A stretch of 64,000 nt of DNA, taken from the NCBI RefSeq assembly GCF_000196115.1, contig NC_005027.1, positions 744,001 through 808,000 of the forward strand, in the 5' to 3' direction. Position numbers and translations under genes: made by a program. Below the pieces are notes generated by a model. The model saw only the letters and a program-made list of their open reading frames with translations. It did not search any database and was not told the origin of the DNA. Positions 1 to 9,734 of this stretch are shown here, one piece after another (position 1 is the first letter of the stretch; every line of letters begins with the position of its first letter). The stretch is from Rhodopirellula baltica SH 1. Its GTDB lineage: Bacteria > Planctomycetota > Planctomycetia > Pirellulales > Pirellulaceae.

Positions 1-1739
1 TGGGGTGGCAAGATGTCGGCTGCTACGACATCGATGAACCGTGTCCTTATGAGACACCCAACATCGATCGACTGAGCCAGCAGGGTGTTTTGTTCCGGCA
101 AGCGTATTCGCCGGCGCCAACGTGCGCCCCATCGAGGGCTGCGATTCTGTCAGGCAAACATCCCGCGCGGACTCAGAAAACGCATGTGGTTGGAGGTGCG
201 CCGCCGTCGCCGCACGCCAAAAACTCGCCCCTGATATCGCCCTGGTACAGCGGCCGAATGAAGCTGAGGGAAATTACGATCGCAGAGGCTCTTCGCGAAA
301 ACGGGTACCGCACCGGGCACGCGGGAAAATGGCACGTCGCGATTGAGCACTTTGCATTCCCGCAGCCTGTGGATCAAGGGTTTGATTTCAGTCTTGCCGA
401 GCGTGGTGTGACTCGTCGAATGCGTCCCGACCGCTTGTCAGGATTCGCAAGCGAAGCGGACGACGATCCTTACCAACTCGATGAGGATGGATTTCCTTTT
501 CACCAAAACGTTACGAATGCGGTGGAGTTCATGGACAAATCCAAGTCGCAGCCATTCTTTCTGTATCACGCGACGTATCTGGTGCACGCTCCCATTCACT
601 CTCGATCGGAAAGGTTGCTGAGGAAGTACTGCGAAAAGATGAATGTTCCGTTCCCGAGCGATCCAGACAAATGGGAACTCGAAGGACAACGCAATCCGTT
701 CTACGGTGCGATGGTTGAGATGCTGGATCACTACGTTGGCAAGGTGTTGCGTTACCTCGAGACAACGGAAGACCCACGCTGGCCGGGACACCGACTGAGC
801 GAGAACACGTATGTGATCTTCACGTCGGACAATGGTGGGATGGAGCAGCATCCGGGCGAGATCATCACCGACAACTACCCGCTCGACAAAGGCAAAATCA
901 ACGCCAAGGAAGGCGGTGTTCGTGTCCCATTGATCATTCGCGGCCCAGGGATCGCACCGGGAACGGAATCGAACGCCATGGTCAACGGCTTGGATTTCTA
1001 TCCCACCATTTTGTCCTGGACCGGAACATCCAAACCGGCTCAGCAACATCTCGATGGAGCGGACCTGTCATCGTTGCTCGCTTCCGATCCGAAAGACGCT
1101 ACCATGATCGTTGATCGCGACGGGAAGCCTCGTGATTCAATGTTCTGGCATTTCCCGCACTCATCGATGCAGTCCACCCTTCGCGTGGGCGGCTACAAGC
1201 TGATTCGAAATTGGTCCGATGTGTTGCAAGACGGAAGCAACCCGCTGGAGTTGTACCGCCTCTATGACGAGCGGAACCAACGCGTGGACATTGAGGAGGC
1301 AAAAAACTTGGCGGCTGAAATGCCTGAGAAAGCAGCGGCCATGAACGAGGAACTGCAAAAGCGTTTGGATGAAACGGCCGCCAGCCCACCATTCCTGAAC
1401 CCGAATTGTTCGCGCCGCTTGCCGCGTCAAGACCAAGTCTGTGAGGTGTCGGATCACGGACGGGATGGAAACATTGTGTGGGCGAAGTTCCAAACGCACG
1501 GGGCGAAGGTCGTGAAAGCCAATCTGATCTACACGGACAACGGCGGTGAACGATACGAGGAATGGTATCGGACGCCTGCGAAAATCGATGGTGACCGTGT
1601 GCAGGTGGAATTGCCCGAAGGTGCGACTCACTACGTTTTCAATCTGATTGATGAGAATGATTACCTGGTCAGTTACCCGACCATGAGGCTCGGCAAGGAT
1701 TCATCGGAGAAATATTCGAAGAGAGCGATTGCGAAATAG
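1..1739 (+). CDS. Sulfatase, formylglycine-dependent (5' end outside window)
   Basis: The reading frame is open from base 3, so the gene begins before the window; 578 residues are visible. The fragment opens with the strand that normally precedes the sulfatase active site (TPNIDRLSQQGVLF) and then has the signature C-A-P-S-R. The cysteine codon is at base 123 and is the residue expected to be oxidised to formylglycine. Other family marks are GKWH, FTSDNGG and EGGVRVPLIIRGPG. About 110 residues after the usual C-terminal sulfatase domain form an extra region that probably is a small beta domain. The enzyme would remove sulfate esters from a glycan, probably in the periplasm, although the signal peptide is not in view. 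A 71-base gap separates it from the esterase gene downstream on the same strand, which suggests a shared operon. The substrate cannot be read from the sequence. Confidence 0.93.
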   Translation, partial: GWQDVGCYDIDEPCPYETPNIDRLSQQGVLFRQAYSPAPTCAPSRAAILSGKHPARTQKTHVVGGAPPSPHAKNSPLISPWYSGRMKLREITIAEALRENGYRTGHAGKWHVAIEHFAFPQPVDQGFDFSLAERGVTRRMRPDRLSGFASEADDDPYQLDEDGFPFHQNVTNAVEFMDKSKSQPFFLYHATYLVHAPIHSRSERLLRKYCEKMNVPFPSDPDKWELEGQRNPFYGAMVEMLDHYVGKVLRYLETTEDPRWPGHRLSENTYVIFTSDNGGMEQHPGEIITDNYPLDKGKINAKEGGVRVPLIIRGPGIAPGTESNAMVNGLDFYPTILSWTGTSKPAQQHLDGADLSSLLASDPKDATMIVDRDGKPRDSMFWHFPHSSMQSTLRVGGYKLIRNWSDVLQDGSNPLELYRLYDERNQRVDIEEAKNLAAEMPEKAAAMNEELQKRLDETAASPPFLNPNCSRRLPRQDQVCEVSDHGRDGNIVWAKFQTHGAKVVKANLIYTDNGGERYEEWYRTPAKIDGDRVQVELPEGATHYVFNLIDENDYLVSYPTMRLGKDSSEKYSKRAIAK

Positions 1740-1810
1740 TTCGCCAGCAACGTTTTTCGATCCAACATTGTTCTCCGTCCCCAAATTTCTACCCGTCAAA
1801 CATCAATCCT

Positions 1811-4800
1811 ATGAAGTCCTGGTCTCGTCATCGATGTGTGCCAATCTGTTGTGTGCTGTTGGCTCTCATGGTTGTCTTGTGCGGGGCTGCCCCTGCTTCG
1901 GCACAACCGAAAGAAACGCTGCCGGCGGTTGTCGAAGGGCGTGCTCCCGAGAATTTCACGGAGATGTGGCGGGGCTTTGATCCTCGACGCGAGCCACTGA
2001 ACGTGGAGGTTGTGAAAGAATGGGAAGAGGACGGTGTGGACCTGAAAATCGTTCGCTTTCGGATTGGTGTTTTCAAAGGACACGAAGCAAAGCTAGCGGC
2101 GGTTTATGGGGCTCCCAAAGGTGCCACAAACCTTCCGGGTTTGGTTCAAATCCACGGCGGTGGTCAATACGCGGACCACAAGGCCTGCGTTGCCAATGCG
2201 AAGCGAGGTTATGCAACCATCTCAATCGCTTGGGCCGGTCGGATCTCAGCACCGGGACACCGGGTTTCACCTGACGAAGTGAAACTCTTTTGGGATCAGA
2301 AAACGGACGATCCCGCGTACAGACTGACCACGGATTGGGGTGTCGTCGATGGCTATCACGCTCCATCACGAAATCGTGGCAATCAGTTCCCAAGTGCGAA
2401 ACCAGCGGAGTGGACGTTGGACGCTGTTGAATCGCCACGAAACAGCGGCTGGTTCTTGTGCGCGATGGCGGCTCGAAGAGCATTGACGTTTTTGGAATCC
2501 CAACCGGAAGTCGACTCGGAACGACTGGGCGTCTACGGTCATTCCATGGGCGGCAAATTGACCGTCCTGGCGGCGGTGGATTCGCGTGTCAAAGCGGCCG
2601 CGCCGTCGTGCGGTGGAATCAGCGATCGTTACAACGACAGCGAGCTGTTTCGAAAGACGCTGGGCGATGACGTGAGTCTGCGAGAAATCCAATGCCCGAT
2701 CATGTTCCTCAGTCCCGCGAATGATTTTCATGGACGAATCGGTGATCTGCCCAGTTCGATCAGTGAGATTCAAAGCAACGAATGGCGGGTGACTTGCTCG
2801 CCTCACCACAACCACCAAGACACGCCCGCGTATGAGGCGGCGACGTTGCTTTGGTTCGATCAGCATCTGAAGAACGCCTTTCAATTTCCGAAGTCCCCGC
2901 AGTTGACGATGGATTGGGACGGTGCCGATGGCGTTCCGAAGGCCGAGGTTCAGGTGGATGCGTCCATGCCGATTGAGTCGGTCGACGTGTACTACACCCA
3001 AAATGGAAAGCCCGGCGAAACGCCAGCCGATCGAGACGACGTCGTGCATCGATTTTGGCACCATGCGTCCGCCGATCAGAGTGGTGATGCCTGGACCGCG
3101 AAGATGCCGATCTCCAGTGTGAGCAAACCGTTGTGGGTCTACGCCAACGTGACTTACCGACTGCCTGAATCGGTGGAAGGTGTTGGCTACTACTACCGAA
3201 CCTATCGCACCGACGAGGTGAATCTGTCTTCGGTGGTACAGATGGTTGACGCGGAACAGTTGGTTACCGAGGGTGTCAAAGCGACCAAGCAACAAACGAC
3301 ACTCATCGAAGATTTCGCGGGCGATTGGGAGCATGGATGGTTCACCTATCGGCCAGAACAGTGGGCTCGAACGACGAACAAGTTCAGTGCTGATCAGTAC
3401 AAGGCTCCCGCCGAGGCGAAGCTGGTCTTGGAGGTTCAATCGGACCAAGCGAATTCGTTGGTGGTCATGATCGATGGGCATGCAGCAGCGGTCGAGCTTG
3501 TAGGAGGTGAGACTTGGCAAACGATCACGTTGTCACCTGATGATTTTGAGAATGCCGCCGGCGAGTCGCTCGCTCATTGGGACGGCATCCGGCAATTGAA
3601 ACTCAGTGACGCCGAGCGACTCAGCAGCGGACGGGGCGAGTCGGCGCACTCACGAATCGTCGGCCGGCGGTGGAAAGGCGAGCCACCACAATTTCGAAAC
3701 TTGCGATGGACAACCCAAACGGTTCGCTCCACTGAACCGAGGTTTGACGTGTTTCCTGCTCCCACCGTTGGCGTCAATTCGATCAACGGCGAAACACACT
3801 TCCAGACCGAGTATTCGCCCAGCCCAAGTGTTTGGGACGACCGGATTGATGAAGCGGCTGTTTTTCAAGTCGAGATGCAGCATCAGCAATCGCCCGCCGA
3901 TTCGTTTCAGTTGCGGATGGGAAAAGGCGGGCAGATCTATTCGTTGCGGGGCTCGTTTGGTGAAAGTTTGCCTCCGTCTTGGAGAAAGCCAGGTGGCAAG
4001 TTGTCGCCTTGGAACGATGAAGTTTGGCAGTTTGTTGCCGTGTGCACTCAGTACAACGGCATCAAAACGCTACGGGCAAACCGGCGCCAATCGGAGCAAG
4101 ATTCATCGCAAGTCGAGGCGGTCAAAAACCAACTGTCGGAACTTGGTCTGAGTGACACCTTCTTTGTTCACAATTCGGGCGCGTACATTCCCAACTCGTC
4201 TGAGCTCAAGTCGTTGTATTGTCCGCTGTTGGCATACGAGATCGACGAAGACGCTCGTGCCATTCGAATGTTGAACTGGGGTTTGGTTCCACAGATCCGA
4301 AGCGTGCATCGATCGCCGCTGCTCTACTACACGCAAATTCGCGACGCGGGTGATGGCGTGATCGAGATGACTTGGGTGGTGCACAATTTCAGTCAACGAG
4401 AGGACGTCGTTTTTGATCACCTCAACGCACCATGGGGCGGCACTCGGATCAGCAGTCTGCCGCTTCGGTACGTCGCTTCTCCCGAAGGTGAATTGCTTGA
4501 GCGAGAAGGTTTCTTGAGCGAACACGGAACGGTCAACGTTCGCGAAACTGCGGGTTGGAATCTGTCATGTCAATCCGATGCGGACGACAGCCCGAGCCTG
4601 GCGTTGGTATACGGCCGCGACAAACATCTGGAACGCGAATTGGAACGCAAAGCCAATGGCGAAACGTATTGTCAATTCAAACACTCGTTGTATCGCGATT
4701 GGCGAGCGAACGAACCGCTCTATAAAACGGAATGGAAAGACTGGGCCACTCGACCGGAAAACAGTTTCCGCAACTACGACGTCTGCGAGATCATTCCGAA

Positions 4801-5368
4801 GCTTCGCATCGTTCCTGGGTCCACCATTTGGTTTCGCAGTTATCTCGTGGTCGGCGAGAAAGCACAAACCATGCAGCGTGCTCAATCACTGGTCGACCAC
4901 GTCGACTATGGGTTGCTGGACTTTGACGCGGACCAGTGCCCCATGACGACGGTTGTTCGAGACGGTGTGTCGATGCAGTTGTTTGCAAAACCGGTCCCCG
5001 GATCGCTGCCAGTGTTTGAAATCGAACACGCCGAAACCGGTCAAAATGTTCTAACTACCGATCCCTATTTCTTTGTCGAAAATCAATCGCTGGATCTGGA
5101 TCTACCGAGCCAGCACCCACAGCGAGATTATTTCGCCAGCGTTCGTGGTTATTTTCTCGATCGCAACCACAGCAAATGGAAACGTTTGGTGGGTTACGCC
5201 ATGGCCGAACGTCCTGCCGAAAACGCCTCAAACACGAGCGGGAACTGGAAGCGTTTGTCTCGCGTGCTGAAATCGCAAGTGGCGGCGGAAGACAACAAGT
5301 ATCATCGAGATGTCTGGGTTCAGTGCAGCGACTCAGCGTCCCCTGTTGAAACGACGGCAACGGAATGA
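1811..5368 (+). CDS. Exported alpha/beta-hydrolase (acetyl-xylan-esterase-like) with very long C-terminal extension
   Basis: This 1185-residue protein starts with a clear signal peptide (residues 1-32, ending ASAQ). Residues 60-350 form an alpha/beta hydrolase: HGGG oxyanion motif near 115-118, nucleophile elbow G-H-S-M-G-G with Ser245, a candidate acid in PANDFHG near 304, and candidate histidines at 332-335. This resembles carbohydrate esterases of the acetyl-xylan-esterase or dienelactone-hydrolase type. Residues about 355-475 look like a beta-sandwich, about 500-615 like a carbohydrate-binding-type domain, and about 640-1160 are not recognised. Family esterases are usually 300-450 residues, so most of the chain is additional. 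The stop overlaps the next start (ATGA at 5365-5368), so translation is likely coupled to the beta-helix protein. The probable role is removal of ester groups from a polysaccharide in the periplasm or on the cell surface. The hydrolase call is firm; the substrate is inferred only from neighbours. Confidence 0.85.
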   Translation: MKSWSRHRCVPICCVLLALMVVLCGAAPASAQPKETLPAVVEGRAPENFTEMWRGFDPRREPLNVEVVKEWEEDGVDLKIVRFRIGVFKGHEAKLAAVYGAPKGATNLPGLVQIHGGGQYADHKACVANAKRGYATISIAWAGRISAPGHRVSPDEVKLFWDQKTDDPAYRLTTDWGVVDGYHAPSRNRGNQFPSAKPAEWTLDAVESPRNSGWFLCAMAARRALTFLESQPEVDSERLGVYGHSMGGKLTVLAAVDSRVKAAAPSCGGISDRYNDSELFRKTLGDDVSLREIQCPIMFLSPANDFHGRIGDLPSSISEIQSNEWRVTCSPHHNHQDTPAYEAATLLWFDQHLKNAFQFPKSPQLTMDWDGADGVPKAEVQVDASMPIESVDVYYTQNGKPGETPADRDDVVHRFWHHASADQSGDAWTAKMPISSVSKPLWVYANVTYRLPESVEGVGYYYRTYRTDEVNLSSVVQMVDAEQLVTEGVKATKQQTTLIEDFAGDWEHGWFTYRPEQWARTTNKFSADQYKAPAEAKLVLEVQSDQANSLVVMIDGHAAAVELVGGETWQTITLSPDDFENAAGESLAHWDGIRQLKLSDAERLSSGRGESAHSRIVGRRWKGEPPQFRNLRWTTQTVRSTEPRFDVFPAPTVGVNSINGETHFQTEYSPSPSVWDDRIDEAAVFQVEMQHQQSPADSFQLRMGKGGQIYSLRGSFGESLPPSWRKPGGKLSPWNDEVWQFVAVCTQYNGIKTLRANRRQSEQDSSQVEAVKNQLSELGLSDTFFVHNSGAYIPNSSELKSLYCPLLAYEIDEDARAIRMLNWGLVPQIRSVHRSPLLYYTQIRDAGDGVIEMTWVVHNFSQREDVVFDHLNAPWGGTRISSLPLRYVASPEGELLEREGFLSEHGTVNVRETAGWNLSCQSDADDSPSLALVYGRDKHLERELERKANGETYCQFKHSLYRDWRANEPLYKTEWKDWATRPENSFRNYDVCEIIPKLRIVPGSTIWFRSYLVVGEKAQTMQRAQSLVDHVDYGLLDFDADQCPMTTVVRDGVSMQLFAKPVPGSLPVFEIEHAETGQNVLTTDPYFFVENQSLDLDLPSQHPQRDYFASVRGYFLDRNHSKWKRLVGYAMAERPAENASNTSGNWKRLSRVLKSQVAAEDNKYHRDVWVQCSDSASPVETTATE

Positions 5369-7722
5369 ACGGCATGCAGCGTTTGCTTCCCCTTCGAAAT
5401 CCCAAGCCTGGTTCAAACCCCTTCTTCATGCAGCGTCCTATGTTTGCATCACGTCTGTTCCTCGTCGTCGCCGTACTCTTTGGCAGCGATCATTTCGTCG
5501 CGGGTGCTGAATCGGCGAGCCCGACTGTGTCATCGGACGCCGTTTCAGCGAGCGGTCCATCGCCTGTTGTGCTTGGCTATGGTGTGGGGAACTTTCGAGT
5601 TGGTGACTTGCTCACCCAGGACGACTTTGAAACGCTCGACGACTGGGGCGTCCAGATCGAGGATCGCAAAGGATTCTCGGAAGCGGTGGTGCGCGCGAAC
5701 GATGGGACGTTGGATTGCTTGGTGCCGGGGCGTGGTTGCACGGTTTGGTATCGACACAAATTGCCGACGCGAATCGCGATCACTTATGACGTCATTTGTC
5801 CCACCCATGATCCTGCGATTCGTGGGGTGGAACCGCGGGACTTGAATCAGTTTTGGATGGCGACTGATCCGGCGGATCCTGAAAACGGGTTGTTTGATGC
5901 CTCTCGCTATTCAGGCAAGTTCACGGACTACGACAAAATGCATGGCTATTACGCCAGCAGCGGTGGTCGCAAGAACACCACGACTCGTATGCGTCGCTAC
6001 CCTCGGTCAGCGAATGGAAAGCCTGTCCCACACGTCGCGTTGAACGAACAAGACAACCACCCTGGGTATCTGATCCAGCCCAATCGCAAGATGACGGTTC
6101 AGTTGGTCGCTTTTGACGACGTGGTTCAGTACATGCTGGATGGAAAACTCGTCTATCAATTCCGGCAAGGTGATTCGGTCGAATTGGAAGGCCGAGATGC
6201 CGACGGCAAGCTCGTTCAGCGATTGACGCGGCTTGATTCTGGAAGCGGCCCCGTCTATCGCGAAGGCTTCTTTGGATTCCGCATGGTCGGCACCCACCAT
6301 GTCTATTCCAATTTTCGCGTGCACGAGTTGTTGCCCGTCGAAACAGAAGACTCGGATGCCACACGCCCAATCGTGCGAGTTGATTCGATCGACCAATTGC
6401 GAAAGGCTGCCAAACAAAGTGGACAACACATCGTGATGGAGCCTGGCGACTATTTGATCGCCGACCGAAAGGGATTGGTGTTTTCCGGTTCCGACAATGA
6501 CGTGGAGTTGACCGGCGTCAAACTGAATGTCCCGATTGAGGTGGCATCGGGGCGGAACTTGTTTCAGTTGACCGGAAACGATCTCACCATCCGTGGCGGT
6601 TCGATTGAAGACACCTATCCCGATGGTTCAACGGAAGTGACTGATTTCGGGAGTTACAACCAAGGCCGCAAGTACGGCCGAATGAATGAGATGGTGATCC
6701 GAGGTGACAACAATCGAGTGATTGGCATGAAGATGATCATTCGTGGATCGTACCCGTATGGATACGGCAACATGTTCGGCATCGGTGGCGGCAGTGTGCT
6801 TCGGTTGAGGAAACACTGCGGCATTCAAATCACGGGAAACGATGCTGTGATCGACAGTTGCCAGGTCAAAATGGAAGCCTTTGGCCACGCGATTTTTGTG
6901 CAAGGCGGCAATCGCACGACGGTTCGAAATACGCTCGTCGAGGGCACGGTGCGGCTCAGCAATGATTGTTACGCAGAAACCGACGACGGTGATTTGGCCA
7001 AGCGGTTTGATTACAAATTGCAATGGCCCGAAGATGTGCGCGGCTTGCCGATTCCACGAGACCACATGATCAATTGCATCGAAGATGGCATCCGTGCGTA
7101 CAAGGGTGCTGGCGAGATGACCGTGGACAATTGCGTGGTCAAGAAAGCTCGTGGCGGGATCAAGCTGTACATGGCCAAGAAGGCCACGGTCACCAATTGC
7201 CAAGTGCTGGACTGTGTCGTGCAGGGGTATTCGTTGCCTCGGCGAGGTGTGATCCAAAACTGCAGCGGGAGCGCCGCGTACGGGCCTCTGTTGTACGTGC
7301 ATTCTGATTCGCACTCCGGCCAGCAAATTGATTTGGAGGTGCTGCCCGCTCCCCATTCGCTTGGCGATCACCCCTTGGCGGCGATCAAAGGCAAGGGGCA
7401 TGACATCCGGCTGTGGCAAAGCTCGTCGGAGCAAGAAACGCCGCGTCCGATCATCGTCGGCTACGCCTTGCGATTTGACTTCTTGAGCGTTGACTTTCCC
7501 AATGTGCCCGAAGGTCATGAGGCACTCTTTGAGAAACATGCACCGAAGACCTACCGAGCCTCTGACATCACGCTCACCAATGAAACACAACACCCGATTG
7601 TGCTGGCGGAATTGTCCAGTGGCAATCACGTCAGCAGCCTTGGTCCCGTGACGGATCTTGGCAAAGACAATCAAGTGAAGCCAATCACCCGTACGGATGA
7701 CGCCGCGAAGGACACACCATGA
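5365..7722 (+). CDS. Exported DUF6250-like plus right-handed beta-helix protein, possible polysaccharide lyase or glycan hydrolase
   Basis: The protein has 785 residues from the ATG that overlaps the esterase stop. A signal peptide is clearest from the internal methionine at residue 22 (ending FVAGAES), so the true start may be 5428 rather than 5365. Residues about 65-315 resemble the DUF6250 jelly-roll domain (DDFETLDDWGV, then YSNFRVHE at the end). Residues about 330-690 carry repeating beta-helix coils with N-rich turns, such as GNDLTIRGG, GNDAVIDSC, TVRNTLVEG, MTVDNCVVK and ATVTNCQVLD, as in pectate-lyase-like folds. Pairing of these two domains is seen in polysaccharide-degrading loci. 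The stop overlaps the next start (ATGA at 7719-7722). No catalytic residues could be assigned, so lyase, hydrolase or binding function all remain possible. Confidence 0.8.
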   Translation: MNGMQRLLPLRNPKPGSNPFFMQRPMFASRLFLVVAVLFGSDHFVAGAESASPTVSSDAVSASGPSPVVLGYGVGNFRVGDLLTQDDFETLDDWGVQIEDRKGFSEAVVRANDGTLDCLVPGRGCTVWYRHKLPTRIAITYDVICPTHDPAIRGVEPRDLNQFWMATDPADPENGLFDASRYSGKFTDYDKMHGYYASSGGRKNTTTRMRRYPRSANGKPVPHVALNEQDNHPGYLIQPNRKMTVQLVAFDDVVQYMLDGKLVYQFRQGDSVELEGRDADGKLVQRLTRLDSGSGPVYREGFFGFRMVGTHHVYSNFRVHELLPVETEDSDATRPIVRVDSIDQLRKAAKQSGQHIVMEPGDYLIADRKGLVFSGSDNDVELTGVKLNVPIEVASGRNLFQLTGNDLTIRGGSIEDTYPDGSTEVTDFGSYNQGRKYGRMNEMVIRGDNNRVIGMKMIIRGSYPYGYGNMFGIGGGSVLRLRKHCGIQITGNDAVIDSCQVKMEAFGHAIFVQGGNRTTVRNTLVEGTVRLSNDCYAETDDGDLAKRFDYKLQWPEDVRGLPIPRDHMINCIEDGIRAYKGAGEMTVDNCVVKKARGGIKLYMAKKATVTNCQVLDCVVQGYSLPRRGVIQNCSGSAAYGPLLYVHSDSHSGQQIDLEVLPAPHSLGDHPLAAIKGKGHDIRLWQSSSEQETPRPIIVGYALRFDFLSVDFPNVPEGHEALFEKHAPKTYRASDITLTNETQHPIVLAELSSGNHVSSLGPVTDLGKDNQVKPITRTDDAAKDTP

Positions 7723-9245
7723 AATCGAGACGATCGTTGAGCACGTTTTTGACCGCCTCGCTGATCGTGATGGTCTGTTGTCCGAATCCGGCAATGTCCG
7801 ACGAGGCCTGGCGGATTGAAACGCAGGAAGAGTGGACCGCTGGTTTGAAATCGAGCACTGATATCAAGGTCGAGAACGGACAGGCGGTTCCGACGGCCAA
7901 GCACGCGACATTGAAGAGCGAGTTGAAGTCGTTTCCGACAAAACAGTCCGCCAAATCGATCGTCGTCACTCAGTCAGCCGATTGGTTGAACTGGGAACCA
8001 GCGGGAAACCTTGGCCCAGTCAATTTGGGTGACGCGCCGGTGATGCTGAGTCTCGGGCCGAATGACTACTGGATGTTCGGTCGATATGGAAACGGCCGAA
8101 ACCGGAAAGACCGATCCAAGGAAACTCCGTTTCAACCGGAACCTGCAACATTGGACGGCTTCGAGATGCCGCTGACGACGACTCCGTTTGCCAATCAATA
8201 TGACGCACCCGGTGGACTGAAAAAACGCCTCGGCGGGTATCACGCTTGGCAGAGTCGTGACATGGTCAACTGGGTGCACCATGGCCCGATCACGGAAGGA
8301 TTCGCCAAGTGGATGACCACCGCAGAATTCGCGGACGGCAAGGCATACTTCTACTACGATTTCCCCAACGACCAGGACCCGCATGTGTACGTGGACAGCG
8401 ATCTGTTCGACGGTGTGCCGGGTGAAAACAAAGGGATGGCGTACGACGACCCAACGCACGGATCGGACTGTGCGATCATCCGTGATCTGGACGGTCGCTT
8501 TCATCTGATCTTGGAGGACTGGAGTCCCATCAACGCTCAGAAGCACGCATGGGATTCGCCTTTGGCAGTGCACGCGGTCAGTCCCGACGGAGTGCAAGAT
8601 TTCAAAGCGTTGTCGCCACCGATTGATGAACGCACCAAGCCAACCGGTAAGATCGGAACGTACAAGCACCCGCACTGGTTGAAGGAAAACCCTGAGCGAT
8701 TCAAAACCAACATCGCGAAGTATCAAATTCACGAACCGGAACAAGACGCGTACGGCGATTGGGCGGCGATCTCGATCGGCGGCCAATACTACTTGTTCTG
8801 CGACTACGATCCCGAGGACAGTAAATCGATGAGCGTCGGTTGGTTCACTTCCAAGAGCATCGATGAACCGTTCACTTGGTGCTGCAACATTGGCAAGGGC
8901 CATCCTGATCCAGACATCATGTTTGCCGAAGGCAAGTTCTATCTCGCGACACAGCAAGCGATGGACTTTGTCAGCGATGGGCCATGGGTGGACGGCGTGC
9001 AAATTCGAGTCGGTGTCGACATCGACCAAGATCAGTCGATCGATCAATGGACGGAGTGGACTACGATCAAAGAAAGCTACGACCACGTCCCAGGCTTCGC
9101 TAAACAAGTTTCGCGAACGCCGGCGGAGTTGGACTTGTCTGGGTTGCCGGACGGGTTTGGTTTCCAGTTTGAAATCAAACTGGAAGACACCACCGACAAC
9201 GAATCCAAACCGGTCCTGGAATCGGTGGAGTTGACGTTGAATTGA
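7719..9245 (+). CDS. Exported beta-propeller glycosidase-like protein (GH43/GH117-type fold suspected)
   Basis: This 508-residue protein begins with a signal peptide (MKSRRSLSTFLTASLIVMVC, cleavage likely after AMS). The body has spaced blade-like segments typical of five-bladed propeller glycosidases: SADWLNWEPAG, GDAPVMLSLGPNDYWMFGRY, HAWQSRDMVNWVHHGP, DCAIIRDLDGRFHLILED, DWAAISIGGQYYLFCDYD and HPDPDIMFAEGKFYLAT. The repeated pattern of visible product versus day-of-action tryptophans and acidic residues fits GH43-like or GH117-like enzymes, but no family-defining catalytic triad was placed with certainty. The C-terminal 80 residues look like a separate beta domain. The start codon overlaps the stop of the beta-helix gene, so the two are likely made together. 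The expected role is hydrolysis of oligosaccharides released by the neighbours. Confidence 0.72.
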   Translation: MKSRRSLSTFLTASLIVMVCCPNPAMSDEAWRIETQEEWTAGLKSSTDIKVENGQAVPTAKHATLKSELKSFPTKQSAKSIVVTQSADWLNWEPAGNLGPVNLGDAPVMLSLGPNDYWMFGRYGNGRNRKDRSKETPFQPEPATLDGFEMPLTTTPFANQYDAPGGLKKRLGGYHAWQSRDMVNWVHHGPITEGFAKWMTTAEFADGKAYFYYDFPNDQDPHVYVDSDLFDGVPGENKGMAYDDPTHGSDCAIIRDLDGRFHLILEDWSPINAQKHAWDSPLAVHAVSPDGVQDFKALSPPIDERTKPTGKIGTYKHPHWLKENPERFKTNIAKYQIHEPEQDAYGDWAAISIGGQYYLFCDYDPEDSKSMSVGWFTSKSIDEPFTWCCNIGKGHPDPDIMFAEGKFYLATQQAMDFVSDGPWVDGVQIRVGVDIDQDQSIDQWTEWTTIKESYDHVPGFAKQVSRTPAELDLSGLPDGFGFQFEIKLEDTTDNESKPVLESVELTLN

Positions 9246-9734
9246 GCTGTTTGAGAAAGGGGATCGGGCCCGGTGTGCTCTGGGGTGGAGGCCGAGTTGG
9301 CCTGTCACCGTTCAACCTCCCCTCGCTTCGCTCGACCCTCCTGCCAGGAGGGTGAATTGGGGATGCAGTTTTGAAATGCTGTGCAGGTAAAGCCTTGAGA
9401 ACCCCGCCCGCGCAGCGGGAGGGGTCGGAAAGAGAGCGTTCAGCGAGATTTCCGGGGGAGGGTAATGTGCGCCGCTTCCCATGCTCGGCCCCCTCCCTCG
9501 CGTACGCCTGGACGGCGTCGCTCGACCTCCCCCGAAACTTCGTTTCGGGAGAGGTTCTCATTCAGAATCTTACTAAAACGCGGCCTCGATAAACTGCCCG
9601 ACCCTCCTGCCAGGAGGGTGAATCGGTTGGGGGCAATCAAGAAACTCGCGACGTCTCGCTGCTATATTGCTGGGCAAAGGAACTGGCGGCGGGCCAATGG
9701 GATTTGTTTTGGTGTGGTGGGAGACGGTATCGGC
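9246..9734. repeat. 489-base repeat-rich gap between glycosidase and sulfatase genes
   Basis: No convincing gene lies here. The palindromic unit gaccctcctgccaggagggtgaat occurs at about 9338-9361 and again at about 9600-9623; each has the self-complementary core ccctcctgccaggaggg. Between them lie other hairpin-prone stretches: cccgcccgcgcagcgggagggg near 9402-9423, and cgaaacttcgtttcg near 9533-9547. This looks like a block of dispersed, REP-like elements. It breaks the tightly overlapped gene string and may end transcription or stabilise the upstream mRNA. It also holds the presumed promoter of the next sulfatase, which I could not place. Confidence 0.6.

Noticed and set aside
2366..3520. 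Long open frame of 384 residues on the - strand inside the esterase gene
   Set aside because: No motif, and it is opposite a gene with a clear hydrolase fold; explained by codon bias of the + strand gene.
9465..9734. Upstream extension of the second sulfatase gene
   Set aside because: The frame is open but passes through the palindromic repeat block and has no sulfatase or signal features.
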